Assembly (NCBI GenBank): GCA_022837485.1
Contig: JALHHH010000004.1
Coordinates: 11,628-75,627 of the forward strand
Length of the DNA: 64,000 bases
Direction of reading: 5' to 3'
Source of the DNA: Bacteroidales bacterium
GTDB taxonomy: Bacteria > Bacteroidota > Bacteroidia > Bacteroidales > Lentimicrobiaceae
Shown here: positions 54,432 to 63,868 of the stretch, piece by piece
How the letters are laid out: each line of letters opens with the position of its first letter
Numbering within the stretch: position 1 is the first letter of the stretch
Made by a program: the position numbers and the translations under genes
The notes under the pieces: generated by a model
The model's input: the letters and a program-made list of their open reading frames with translations, nothing else
The model's database searches: none
Told to the model about the DNA's origin: nothing

Positions 54432-54983
54432 CTTTCTTGGGTTTGTTATATTGTAAGGCTATGAGGTGTAGTTGTTTACAACCGCCTGAATTAATTTGCT
54501 GAAGGAGTGTGAAAATGCAACTCAGAAATCCATAAGTGGATATGAGTCGGTTTTTTGGTGAATCCCCGTGGTAACGTTTGCATTATACGCAACTTCCGGG
54601 TTGCCTGACGTGTGGTTTCCCGCACGTCCGGATACTGCTGAAATCGGAAAATAGGGCAGGAGAGGGGTATTACAAATGCCTGTATATAAGCAATTTGCGG
54701 AGATTGTGGGAGTGGTAAAGGAGTTTAATTTCATCATATCAACGACAGGTGAGGCCTTTGTAATTTGAGGGGATGAAATTACACAAAGACTTGGATTGAA
54801 ACTAAATACTATCAATATTTTTTTAAACAAAATGCCAATACTGCCGGGGATGGATTTTGCCCGCCCGATAAAGTGGTGAATCCTACAAAAGATGGTTTTA
54901 AATTGTATTTAAAATGCTTGAAATGAATAATATATGGACTGTCTTACGTATTATTTAACATATGGGAAAAACAATTTTTTAAA
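54432..54983. other. gene-free region upstream of the aminomutase operon
   Basis: About 550 AT-rich bases. The one sizeable reading frame (minus strand, 54522-54830, 102 codons) has no recognisable domain and odd composition. I expect the operon promoter and leader on the minus strand here, but I find no clean TTTG-TAnnTTTG pair and no riboswitch I know, including the lysine riboswitch. Confidence 0.5.
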
Positions 54984-55772
54984 TTACTGATGCAACCGGC
55001 TGACCAGGGGAGTAACGAATTCAACCGGAAGAAAGCGGAGGAGGAAGACTGCCAGCCGGTGCATACGACCGTGAACTGCCCTTTTTTTACCTTTCATCAT
55101 AGCATTATATGCAAATTCCGCAACTTCACCGGCGGTTGCAGAAGGCATCATTTTCATCAGGGCGGGGTTTTTAAACTCTGCCGCCTCCTGAAAACCAGTA
55201 ATTACGGGCCCGGGACTTAAAGATGTAATGGTAACTCCGGTTCCTTTGGTTTCATGTGCCAGTGCATCGGAAAGCGACAATACATAGGCTTTGGATGCAT
55301 AATACACCGACATCAGAGGCCCGGGCATGAAGCCGGCCAAAGATGCAACGTTCAGGATTTTCCCGTATCTGGCTTTCAGCATATCGGGAAGGAACTCGTG
55401 GCTAAGCCGGGTAAGGGCTTCAATATTCAGCCTGATCATGCGCATTAACTTTTCCTGATCGGCCTCGGCAAAAGGTCCCAGGTCGCCGAATCCGGCATTG
55501 TTGACGAGGATCTCTACGGTGAAGCCTCCGGAGCGGACAAATTGTATCAGCTTGTTTCTCTCTTCCGTTATGGCCAGATCTGCAGTAAATGTGTGTACGG
55601 TAACGTTGTGCTTTAGCCTTAACTGTTTCGCCAGGTTCTCGAGTTTTTTGCCAGTGCGGGCGGTAAGTATGAGATTATGCTTTTGGGATGCCATAATAAG
55701 GGCGAGTTCGAAGCCTATGCCGCCCGAGGCACCGGTAATCAGAGCAAAACACTTGTCGGATTCCATATTCAT
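54984..55772 (-). CDS. short-chain dehydrogenase/reductase
   Basis: The 262-residue protein is a classical SDR: the nucleotide motif TGASGGIG (residues 13-20), NNAG (91-94) and the catalytic Ser144, Tyr157 and Lys161 (YYASK). It resembles the DltE/YqjQ-like group with a C-terminal hydrophobic segment (RLAVFLLRFLPVEFVTPLV) that may touch the membrane. It reduces or oxidises an alcohol or carbonyl with NAD(P); the substrate is unknown. It lies on the same strand as the TonB-dependent receptor but after its terminator, so it has its own promoter. Confidence 0.92.
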   Translation of the reverse strand: MNMESDKCFALITGASGGIGFELALIMASQKHNLILTARTGKKLENLAKQLRLKHNVTVHTFTADLAITEERNKLIQFVRSGGFTVEILVNNAGFGDLGPFAEADQEKLMRMIRLNIEALTRLSHEFLPDMLKARYGKILNVASLAGFMPGPLMSVYYASKAYVLSLSDALAHETKGTGVTITSLSPGPVITGFQEAAEFKNPALMKMMPSATAGEVAEFAYNAMMKGKKRAVHGRMHRLAVFLLRFLPVEFVTPLVSRLHQ

Positions 55773-55857
55773 GTTAATTGTTGCCTTTCAAACTTTAATA
55801 CGAACAAAAAGTTCAACCGTTTCCGGCGGTTTTGCAAAATTTATGAAAATGCCGGAT

Positions 55858-55886
55858 AAAAAAAGAGCCGGGCAAAAGCCCGGCTC
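55858..55886 (-). terminator. terminator of the TonB-dependent receptor gene
   Basis: On the minus strand GAGCCGGGC pairs with GCCCGGCTC around a TTTT loop, followed by seven T. It starts 24 bases after the receptor's stop. Confidence 0.88.
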
Positions 55887-55909
55887 CGGAATTTAAATTT
55901 ATCGGTGTG

Positions 55910-58900
55910 TTAGAAACTGTACCTTACGCCGATCTGAAGTTGCCAAACCTGCGTGTAGTTGAAAAGAGGGGAGTAGGTTTCGGTGAGATATTCGCCTTTA
56001 GCCTTAACCATCGAGAAGCTGGGAACATTGTTCTCATCCTTGCCTTCGTATTTCAGGATTCTGCCATTGTTTGAACCCGAATTGGTTTTGTAAACACCCC
56101 ATTCGCTGTTGATTAAGTTGCCGACGTTCAGGCAGTCGAGGCTGAACTGAAGTGTGTTGGTTCTTCCTGCAACCTTGAAGTAATACTCACGTGCAACCCG
56201 CAGGTCGAATCTGTTAACCCATGGAGCGCGTGCAGCGTAAGCTTCAGCGTATTCGCCTTTATGGCTGCTGAGGTATTTGTCCTGTTCTACAAATTTGAAG
56301 AAAGCATCTTCATCTTCAGGGCTGACAAATTTAATCTCACCTTTTTCACTTGGAATGTAGATCAGATCTGTAGCAATACCATCGCCATTCATGTCGTTGG
56401 TATACGTAAAGCTGTTGCCGTAAGGAGTGAATCCTGAGTAGAACAGATTCACCATTGTAGCAGAATTTAAACTCTTGTTACCCCAGGGAATTTTGTAGGA
56501 GGCAGAAGCAATTACTTTTGAAGGAACAACATATTGTGAACGCTGAGCCAAAGGAAGGTGTGGTCCGTCGATCTGGATGAGTCCTGTATAAGCTGATGCT
56601 GCATTACTTCCGGGCATGCCGGAGACCTCTTTCGATTCGGTAAAGGTGTAGGCAAACATCATGTTCAGATCTTTCACGGGTTCTGTGAAAACGGAAATGT
56701 TGCCGATTGCACCCCAGCCGTCGTTCGTATTTGAAAGCACGTAGGCATTCTTTGAGTTGTACACCAGGTCAGCTCTTGCAGGATAAATGTACCTGTCATC
56801 AGCACCGCTGAAACGATTCCAGGTTTCATCGGGTTGTTTGAGGTCGTAATTCTGTAACATTACGCCATTGATGGTTTTAGTAAAGATACCTTCCAGAGTT
56901 ACCGATAACGGGAAAGAGGCAGGAATTTCATAATCCAAAGCGAGTGAAGATTTCCATACCTGAGGCATTTTGAAGTCAGGATCGATGGCATTAATATCTC
57001 TCGGGAGTGCTCCGTCTTCCGGAGTAATGGTGTTTTGTAATCCTAATCTTTCAATCATTTCATCAACACTGGTGATCATTGCACCCGAAAGCAGGGCAAG
57101 ATTGGGATCTGTGCTTGTAACGTTACCATCGGAATCATACTTTGTTACAGCAGCATAGCTTCCCTGTACCATGCCTGAATTGGTCGGCATATTGGTGAAG
57201 AACACGAGTGGTAATCTTCCGGCAAACAGACCGGTACCGCCGCGAAGTTTCATTTTCTGGTCACCCATAATGTCCCAATTGAAACCTACTCTGGGTGAAA
57301 TCTGAACCTTTGCTGTCGGCCATTCGCCTGTATCAAGATTTCTTCCGCCAAAGTCGAGCTCACTGATAGCATTGTTGCTGATGATGTTGTCTTCGTAAAC
57401 AAGATAATCGGCACGAATACCATAGGTAAGTTTAAAATCAGGATTTACACTCCATTCGTCCTGGGCATAAACGCCGACCTGATTAAATGCAACCTCGGCA
57501 GCCGGATTTTTTTCTCCGTCGTAACCATAAGTGATTGCAAAGTCTCTGGGAGCAGCCTGATTCAGAAAGTCATCGATGCTGGCATACCGGTAGTAACCGG
57601 TTCCATTACGCATGTATGAATTATTCGCCATCTGGTACTCAAAACTTGCTCCGATGGTGAATTTGTGGTTGTTCATGTAAATGTTTACGTTGTCAACAAC
57701 GTTTAAAATGTTGTTGTTAACCCCGTTATTCCATGTAAACAATTCATAGCCTGCAGAGATGTAAGGCTCAAGTATCTGACTGCCATCTTCGTTAACACCA
57801 TACATTATATCAATGAAAGGGAATGGATCTGAATTGGATCCACGCATATCCTTGATCTTTGTGTAAGTGGTCAGAAACTGATTTGAAATCTTGTTGGAAA
57901 TACGGCTGTTCAAATCGAAAGCGATGGAGTTAACTGTGTTGTCCTGTGAATAGATGGAGTTTGAGAAGGACATGGAATACTGTGAAATACGGTCCATTGA
58001 GTTGTTACGAAAACCAGCATCGGTTGAGTTTCCGTTTGTCGGATACCAGGCTTGATTTTTTGTATAGTTGTACCTGATACTCAGTTTGTTGGAATTATTG
58101 ATGTTCCAGTCGATACGAGCCATGAGTTTTCTGTTGCTCTCATCGGCGGGGTAATCCGTGTAGGAACCGGGATTGTAGCCGTAATTCGAAATCAGATGCT
58201 GTTTTACAGCCTCCATATCGGAAATGCTTGCACGCGACAGCATCAGATCGGTGTTGGCAACTCCGTCTTCCGACGGCCTGTAGGTTACTACCTGACCAGG
58301 ATTTATTTCATACTCTCCGTTAACAAAAAAGAAAAGCTTGTTTTTGATGATCGGACCACCTAATGATACGCCGTAGGTTTTGGTTGATTCCGCATCACGG
58401 GTTCCAAAATCAATATCTCCGATCTTGTTGCCGCGCATTTCCTGGTTTTTGTAATAGGTATATGCAGATCCTCTGTACTGATTGGTACCCGATTTGGTAA
58501 TTGCGTTGATTCCACCGCCAATAAAGTTGGTCTGGCGAATGTCGAATGGAGCGACTACAACCTGAATTTCTTCGATCGCATCCAGTGAAATGGGGTTTCC
58601 GCCTCCGGGAAGGTTCGAGCTCAAGCCGAAATTGTTGTTGAAGTTTGCTCCGTCAACGGTAAAGTTGGTGGATCTTCCATCTCCTCCGGCGAAACTCATC
58701 CCGTTTGAATAGGGTGAAAGACGCGTTACATCCTGTATGCCACGATTGATGGTTGGCATCGAATTCAGTTGCATGTTAGAGATGCTTGTAGAAGCGCCTG
58801 TCTTGTCGGCCTGGAATGCCGAAGCTCTTTTTCCGACGACCATTACTTCGCCTAATTCCACAGATCCTTCTTTTAGGATAGCATTCAGAACGAAAGTCTG

Positions 58901-59224
58901 ACCCAGGAATAATGTAATGTCAGAATACGTCTCTTTTGAATATCCCACATACGAGACTTCCACTACATAAGGTCCGCCGGTACGCATGCCCGGAAGGTTA
59001 AATGAACCTTCAGCATTGGTTATAGTTCCGTATTGCGTTCCGGAGGGCTGGTGGATGGCAACCACTGTAGCACCAGGCAGTGATTCTTTGTTCGTGTTGG
59101 TAACACGTCCATTCATCCCGGAAGTGGTAACCTGGCCGACTGCAATGGCTGTTCCCATCAGAAATGCCGCTACAAGCAGGAACTGCTTCCTGATTTTGAG
59201 CAACAACTTGTCTGCTTTTCTCAT
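55910..59224 (-). CDS. Oar-like TonB-dependent receptor
   Basis: The 1104-residue outer-membrane protein has a signal peptide (about 12-31), a carboxypeptidase-regulatory-like domain (about 35-115; GMNGRVTNTNKESLPGATVV, SYVGYSKE), a plug (about 125-245; VMVVGKRASAF) and a large barrel that ends in IGVRYSF with the terminal Phe. This is the Oar/OmpA-like type. No SusD partner lies next to it, so it is not a classical polysaccharide pair; peptides, metals or adhesion are possible. It is monocistronic with a strong terminator. A TAATTTTG box lies at 59342-59335. Confidence 0.92.
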   Translation of the reverse strand: MRKADKLLLKIRKQFLLVAAFLMGTAIAVGQVTTSGMNGRVTNTNKESLPGATVVAIHQPSGTQYGTITNAEGSFNLPGMRTGGPYVVEVSYVGYSKETYSDITLFLGQTFVLNAILKEGSVELGEVMVVGKRASAFQADKTGASTSISNMQLNSMPTINRGIQDVTRLSPYSNGMSFAGGDGRSTNFTVDGANFNNNFGLSSNLPGGGNPISLDAIEEIQVVVAPFDIRQTNFIGGGINAITKSGTNQYRGSAYTYYKNQEMRGNKIGDIDFGTRDAESTKTYGVSLGGPIIKNKLFFFVNGEYEINPGQVVTYRPSEDGVANTDLMLSRASISDMEAVKQHLISNYGYNPGSYTDYPADESNRKLMARIDWNINNSNKLSIRYNYTKNQAWYPTNGNSTDAGFRNNSMDRISQYSMSFSNSIYSQDNTVNSIAFDLNSRISNKISNQFLTTYTKIKDMRGSNSDPFPFIDIMYGVNEDGSQILEPYISAGYELFTWNNGVNNNILNVVDNVNIYMNNHKFTIGASFEYQMANNSYMRNGTGYYRYASIDDFLNQAAPRDFAITYGYDGEKNPAAEVAFNQVGVYAQDEWSVNPDFKLTYGIRADYLVYEDNIISNNAISELDFGGRNLDTGEWPTAKVQISPRVGFNWDIMGDQKMKLRGGTGLFAGRLPLVFFTNMPTNSGMVQGSYAAVTKYDSDGNVTSTDPNLALLSGAMITSVDEMIERLGLQNTITPEDGALPRDINAIDPDFKMPQVWKSSLALDYEIPASFPLSVTLEGIFTKTINGVMLQNYDLKQPDETWNRFSGADDRYIYPARADLVYNSKNAYVLSNTNDGWGAIGNISVFTEPVKDLNMMFAYTFTESKEVSGMPGSNAASAYTGLIQIDGPHLPLAQRSQYVVPSKVIASASYKIPWGNKSLNSATMVNLFYSGFTPYGNSFTYTNDMNGDGIATDLIYIPSEKGEIKFVSPEDEDAFFKFVEQDKYLSSHKGEYAEAYAARAPWVNRFDLRVAREYYFKVAGRTNTLQFSLDCLNVGNLINSEWGVYKTNSGSNNGRILKYEGKDENNVPSFSMVKAKGEYLTETYSPLFNYTQVWQLQIGVRYSF

Positions 59225-59446
59225 TTTTTGTTGTTTTGGTTAGTGATTTGATTTATTTGCGTGTTGGTTTCTACTTACTCTTTACGGCCTTTGGTAACAA
59301 AAAACTTATGCGATTGTTTCCGAAAAGCATCATGCAAAATTATCCAATGCCTTTTTTCAAATGCAGCGTAAACGTTAAGTTATCATTAACAATTTGCTGG
59401 TTCATAATTAAGTGTTCATTCCAAAAAAAAATTCTGAAAAGATATT

Positions 59447-60229
59447 TTAACCGGTTGTCATCCGTTTGATAAGCCTTAATTTATGGGTATACTTACCCTG
59501 CGAACGGTTAAATACTCCATGATGATCGATCGGGTCGGTACGAACTTCTCCCGAACCGTGTATTACCGTACCCTGGCCTGTCAGTATTCCGGTATGAATA
59601 ATACGCCCTTCTTCATTGTCGAAATAGGCTACATCCCCGGGTTCTATTTCTTCAATCAGGTTAATGAGTTGTCCGTGAGCCGATTGCTGCCATGCGTCGC
59701 GCGGAAGTCTGATTCCGTATCTGGCGAAAACTACCTGTATAAGTCCTGAGCAATCGATACCAAACGGCGATCTGCCGCCCCAGAGATACGGAGATTTAAG
59801 GTATTCGGATGCAGTATCAGCGATAAGCCTGCCGGCACCCGGGAGAGGTTCTGCTGCATCACCGGCAGAAAGATGGTAGTTGCCACCGGGACCGGCAAAC
59901 ATTTCCCCTGAAAGACGGTAAAGGGTACTGCCTCTGACAATTGTTATTGACGGAAGAACATCCGATGAAAGAGTGGCAGTAAGACTGGTCACAACCATCC
60001 GGCTGCTTTGGCTGAGTTGCTCCGGAAGCTCTTCATCCAACAGCGTAATCTGCTTGAAATCACACCAGCCTTCGTAGCCGTCGTGCCTGGAAACTACGTG
60101 AAGCCAGCTTCCCTGACTGCCGGCAATATCAACCAGATCGCCAAACAGCAACTGATTCACCATCTCTGCGGTATCAGAAGGTGCTGATCTTACGGCAACA
60201 AGCGAAAGAAAACAAATCCCTCCAGACAT
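59447..60229 (-). CDS. NlpC/P60 peptidoglycan hydrolase with SH3-like domains
   Basis: The 260-residue protein has two SH3b-like segments (about 8-62 and 78-130) and a C-terminal NlpC/P60 domain with Cys160 (GIDCSGLIQ), His212 (RIIHTGIL) and His224 (VIHGSG). It resembles gamma-D-glutamyl-L-diamino acid peptidases (dipeptidyl peptidase VI/YkfC) that cut murein peptides. No clear signal peptide is seen, so it may act on imported muropeptides in the cytoplasm. It is the only gene between the receptor and the divergent HD phosphohydrolase. Confidence 0.9.
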   Translation of the reverse strand: MSGGICFLSLVAVRSAPSDTAEMVNQLLFGDLVDIAGSQGSWLHVVSRHDGYEGWCDFKQITLLDEELPEQLSQSSRMVVTSLTATLSSDVLPSITIVRGSTLYRLSGEMFAGPGGNYHLSAGDAAEPLPGAGRLIADTASEYLKSPYLWGGRSPFGIDCSGLIQVVFARYGIRLPRDAWQQSAHGQLINLIEEIEPGDVAYFDNEEGRIIHTGILTGQGTVIHGSGEVRTDPIDHHGVFNRSQGKYTHKLRLIKRMTTG

Positions 60230-60569
60230 TGGGCCTGCTTAATATATGGTACCGGGCAAATATATTGAATTATTTTCCGGTTTCCATAGGAAGTAATTAA
60301 CACTTTTTGGCTGTTTTGTTAATAACTCATGCCGCGTTTTACCTGAGTTTCTGATCTGCTGATAAAAAGTCCTGACTATTGTCGGTCGTTGGCAAACAGG
60401 TCACAGCTTTCGGTTGTTCTTCCCGATTTTGTTTGTGCGACTGAAAACGATCCTGAGCATAACAGGTGTGTTAATGTCTGCACTTTTGTAAATTAAATGA
60501 ATTGCGCCTGTCTGTGATTTTTCTTTGTATTTTCGGACATTGAAGAAACACCTCAACCCCGGCCGCATT
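60230..60569. other. divergent intergenic region
   Basis: About 340 bases between the NlpC/P60 gene (minus) and the 7TM-HD gene (plus). The centre is AT-rich. I see no reading frame worth calling, no RNA and only weak promoter-like boxes (TATTTTCG near 60529). Confidence 0.5.
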
Positions 60570-62645
60570 ATGCACAGATACCTGGTTTGGCTCAGCAACA
60601 GGCACGACCTGATAGGCAAGATTTTCTTATTTATTGCGGTGATTGCTTTGCTTGTTGCGATTTTTCCACGTGAAGGAAAGTTTCGTTACGAGTATCAGAA
60701 AGGCAAGCCCTGGCAGCACGACGATCTGATAGCACCGGTCGATTTCGGCATACTGAAACCAGCCGAAGAACTGCAGTCGGAACTAAATGCAGTGCTGAGG
60801 GATGCACGACCGTATTTCAAACGGCAGAACAGTATTACCGAAAGTCAGATAAATCTCCTGATTAATTCGTTCAATAAAGCATGGGATGCCCGCTTCGGAA
60901 GAAGTACCGGCGATGATCCCGAAAGAAGCCGGCATCTCGATACCGCTCTCAGCATTCTGGATACGCTGTTTACCAGGGGAATTGTTGCGCTAAATAATGA
61001 GATAGAAGGTAAACCTTCTGGTTTTGAAGTCTTTGTGATCGATGGAAACCTGGCTTCCCGGGTTGCACTCTCCCGTATGTTTACCATTAAATCGGCGCAA
61101 CAGTATATTGAAGTCTGGCTCAATGGAAGCGGATTGAGTGAGACTGAAATGCTGAACGGCTTGCTTATAAATGCCTTACGGCAGAATGTGGTGTTCGATA
61201 AAGAAAATACCACTCGTGCAAGAGAGGCGCTGACACGCGAAGTGCCGGCAACTCGTGGCATGATCCAGAGCGGTGAAAAAATCATCTCGAGGGGAGAACT
61301 GGTAAATGCAGAAAAATATCAAATCCTCGAATCCCTGCGAACGGAATACAGTCAGCGACTGGACGATACGTTTCGTTTTGGCAATGTTCTGACCGGTCAG
61401 GCCCTCCTGATAAGCCTTACCATCGTGGTTTTTATTCTGTTTATGATTTCATTCCGGAAAGATGTGTTCGCTGAGAATAAAAACCTGCTGATGATTCTAC
61501 TGATCATTCTTGGTATGGTTGCTGCTGCTGCAATGGTAATCAAATCGGAACCCGGATTGCTTTCACTTCTTCCTTTTTGCCTGGTACCTATTATTATAAG
61601 GGTGTTTTTCGATACGCGGCTGGCCTTTTTTGTACACGTGGTTACCCTTGTGCTTACGGGATTTATGGTGCCTAATGGCTTTGAATTTATCTTTCAGCAA
61701 CTGATCGCCGGACTGATCGCCATTATCAGTGTTGCCGGTCTGCGCCGAAGGTCTCAGTTTTTTCTTACAGCTCTGGCTGTGTTTATTACTTATGCTTTCG
61801 TTTATTCCGGAATGCTGCTGATTCAGGATGGCAGTCTGGCTGGTTTTGATTTTCAGCAGTTGCTTCTCTTCGGCGGAAGCGCACTTTTTACGCTCTTTTC
61901 TTATCCTCTGATATTTTTGTTCGAGAAATTGTTCGGTCACGTTACCGACGTCACCCTCATGGAACTTTCGGATACTAATACCCCGCTGCTGCGACAACTG
62001 TCGCTGCTGGCTCCCGGAACCTTTCAGCATTCCATGCAGGTTGCAAATATTGCCGAAGCAGCAGCGTGGGAAATAGGAGCCAATACCTTACTAATCCGTG
62101 CCGGTGCATTGTATCACGATATAGGCAAAATGGATATGCCGGCCTATTTCATCGAGAATCAAACTTCAGGAGTAAATCCACACGATGAGCTCAGTTACGA
62201 AGAAAGCGCGAGAATAATTGTGAGTCACGTTACACGGGGCATCGAAAAAGCAAAAAAGTCAAAACTACCCGAAGTGCTGGTTGATTTTATACGAACCCAT
62301 CATGGTACCCGGGTGGCTGAGTATTTTTATAACCGGCAGAAGCTCGAGTTTCCCGAAAAAGAGGTTAATGACCTGGATTTCCGGTACCCGGGTCCGGTTC
62401 CTTACAGCAGGGAGACATCCATTCTGATGATGGCCGATTCGGTGGAAGCTGCATCCAGAAGCCTGAAAAAACCTACAGCGGAGTCCATTGGCATCCTTGT
62501 GGAGAATATAATCGATAAGCAGGTTGAGATGCAGCAATTTGTGAATTCTGAACTCACACTCAAAGATATTACACGCATTAAGAAAATCCTTAAAAAGAAA
62601 CTCATGAGCATTTACCACGTCAGGATTGAGTATCCGGTGATTTAA
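60570..62645 (+). CDS. 7TM-HD family phosphohydrolase (PgpH-like)
   Basis: From the ATG at 60570 the protein has 691 residues; TTG codons at 60525 and 60540 would add 10-15. The order is one N-terminal helix, a periplasmic 7TMR-HDED domain (about 35-265), seven membrane helices (about 275-470) and a cytoplasmic HD domain (about 480-680). The HD residues are in FQHSMQVANIAEAAAW and GALYHDIGKM, with a later IIVSHVTRG and IRTHHGT. Members of this family, PgpH, hydrolyse cyclic di-AMP. Whether this organism uses c-di-AMP is not shown in the window. Confidence 0.92.
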   Translation: MHRYLVWLSNRHDLIGKIFLFIAVIALLVAIFPREGKFRYEYQKGKPWQHDDLIAPVDFGILKPAEELQSELNAVLRDARPYFKRQNSITESQINLLINSFNKAWDARFGRSTGDDPERSRHLDTALSILDTLFTRGIVALNNEIEGKPSGFEVFVIDGNLASRVALSRMFTIKSAQQYIEVWLNGSGLSETEMLNGLLINALRQNVVFDKENTTRAREALTREVPATRGMIQSGEKIISRGELVNAEKYQILESLRTEYSQRLDDTFRFGNVLTGQALLISLTIVVFILFMISFRKDVFAENKNLLMILLIILGMVAAAAMVIKSEPGLLSLLPFCLVPIIIRVFFDTRLAFFVHVVTLVLTGFMVPNGFEFIFQQLIAGLIAIISVAGLRRRSQFFLTALAVFITYAFVYSGMLLIQDGSLAGFDFQQLLLFGGSALFTLFSYPLIFLFEKLFGHVTDVTLMELSDTNTPLLRQLSLLAPGTFQHSMQVANIAEAAAWEIGANTLLIRAGALYHDIGKMDMPAYFIENQTSGVNPHDELSYEESARIIVSHVTRGIEKAKKSKLPEVLVDFIRTHHGTRVAEYFYNRQKLEFPEKEVNDLDFRYPGPVPYSRETSILMMADSVEAASRSLKKPTAESIGILVENIIDKQVEMQQFVNSELTLKDITRIKKILKKKLMSIYHVRIEYPVI

Positions 62646-62662
62646 TCGTCGTTTTATAATGC

Positions 62663-63313
62663 CTATTCCTGGCCGGGGATATGACGGCGCAGGTAAGGAG
62701 CAGCTTCAGGACCCAGGTTAAACAGCAAATCGGCCATGCTCAGATTGGTGATAAAAGGGAATCTGTCGCCAAAAACCTGGAAGTAAGGTTCATAAGAGGT
62801 GATCTCCCATTCGTGGCGTATTTCCCGTTTAGGCATGAACATTTTCCGAAGGTCAGCCACCGGCGCAGGATCTTTTACAAAAGTATCCGTAAAATGTATT
62901 AAAGGTTTGATCCCGGTAAGTTCCAGACAGGCTTCAAGCAGCAATTTGTTGAATTCCCAAAGGTACTCTGGAGGATTCGAAAAAATGGATTCGAAGACGT
63001 CGCGGTAATACAGGAAAAACGGAGATTTATTGTATGCTGATTCTATCGCTCTCCAATGGATAGAGTTCCATTTTTCAGCAAATGACAGTTTTATGTCGGT
63101 AAAGGGTGTGTGGTTCCCTGAAGAACGTATTACCGGTACGCTGAGCGTTAACGGGCCATTGGCTGTGGCAATGATGTAGCGGTTTCTGCAGGTTTGCCGC
63201 GGATAGGTTTCGTGCAGTTCGATGTGTACTGTGGGTGCATGGACCAGCCAGCAGAAATAACTGATGTCGGGGAAGCAGGCAAAAGGCAGCAATACTTCGG
63301 GAACTCCGCTCAT
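62663..63313 (-). CDS. WbqC-family protein
   Basis: The 216-residue protein matches WbqC: an N-terminal CFPDISYFCWL in place of the usual FPxxxYF, HETYPRQTCRNRYIIATANGP in outline, and KSPFFLYYRDVFESIF with YLWEFN. WbqC proteins are found in O-antigen and surface-sugar loci, but many copies in Bacteroidota are isolated as here, and no enzyme activity is firmly known. It is convergent with the HD gene. A TACATTTG box lies at 63338-63331. Confidence 0.88.
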   Translation of the reverse strand: MSGVPEVLLPFACFPDISYFCWLVHAPTVHIELHETYPRQTCRNRYIIATANGPLTLSVPVIRSSGNHTPFTDIKLSFAEKWNSIHWRAIESAYNKSPFFLYYRDVFESIFSNPPEYLWEFNKLLLEACLELTGIKPLIHFTDTFVKDPAPVADLRKMFMPKREIRHEWEITSYEPYFQVFGDRFPFITNLSMADLLFNLGPEAAPYLRRHIPGQE

Positions 63314-63415
63314 AACATGGGTGTTTAGGGCAAATGTACAATTATTGTGAGAAATGCCATGGCTTTGGCGGCTTCTTCATCATACAGTTCAGTGGAACTC
63401 CTTCCCGGAAACGGC

Positions 63416-63443
63416 AAAAAAAAAGGCCCGCATTCACGGGCCT
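63416..63443 (-). terminator. terminator after the thioredoxin pair
   Basis: On the minus strand AGGCCCG pairs with CGGGCCT around a six-base loop, and nine T follow. It lies 24 bases after the thioredoxin stop. Confidence 0.85.
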
Positions 63444-63467
63444 CAGTTGTACGGTTAATACCACACC

Positions 63468-63833
63468 TTATTCGCCGGCTTTGGCGTTCAGAAGAACATC
63501 GTCAATTGCCTGCTTCAGAGCATGTTTGGGAAGCGCTCCCTGAGCCATCTGAGGCTGTCCGTCGGACGGACAGAACAACATGCTGGGAATGCTTCGTATT
63601 CCGAAAATCTGTGAAAGTTCCTGTTCGGCTTCGGTATCCACTTTGTAAATGTTGACCTTCCCTTCGTATTCTTTTGAAAGTTCTTCAAGAATGGGTGCAA
63701 CCATCTTGCAGGGTCCGCACCAGTCGGCATAAAAGTCGATGATACAGGGAAGCTTGCCTTCAAACTTCCAATCCTGGTTTTTGTCGAAATCGAAAACCTT
63801 GGTTTTAAAGGTTTCAAATGTTAAATGTTCCAT
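63468..63833 (-). CDS. thioredoxin
   Basis: The 121-residue thioredoxin has the active site WCGPC (Cys39, Cys42), the cis-Pro in SIPSMLF and a short N-terminal extension (FETFKTKVFDFDKNQDWKFE). It reduces protein disulfides in the cytoplasm. The C-terminal part FCPSDGQPQMAQGALPK is almost repeated in the gene directly upstream, so the two are tandem paralogues. The gap between them is 35 bases. A terminator follows. Confidence 0.94.
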   Translation of the reverse strand: MEHLTFETFKTKVFDFDKNQDWKFEGKLPCIIDFYADWCGPCKMVAPILEELSKEYEGKVNIYKVDTEAEQELSQIFGIRSIPSMLFCPSDGQPQMAQGALPKHALKQAIDDVLLNAKAGE

Positions 63834-63868
63834 TATCGGGTTTCTGTAATTATTCGGTAAATGATTGT

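Noticed and set aside
54432..54620. Possible lysine riboswitch before the aminomutase gene
   Set aside because: I looked for the conserved lysine-riboswitch core on the minus strand and saw none.
54522..54830. 102-codon frame upstream of the aminomutase operon
   Set aside because: No recognisable domain, biased composition and no start context; I treat the region as non-coding.
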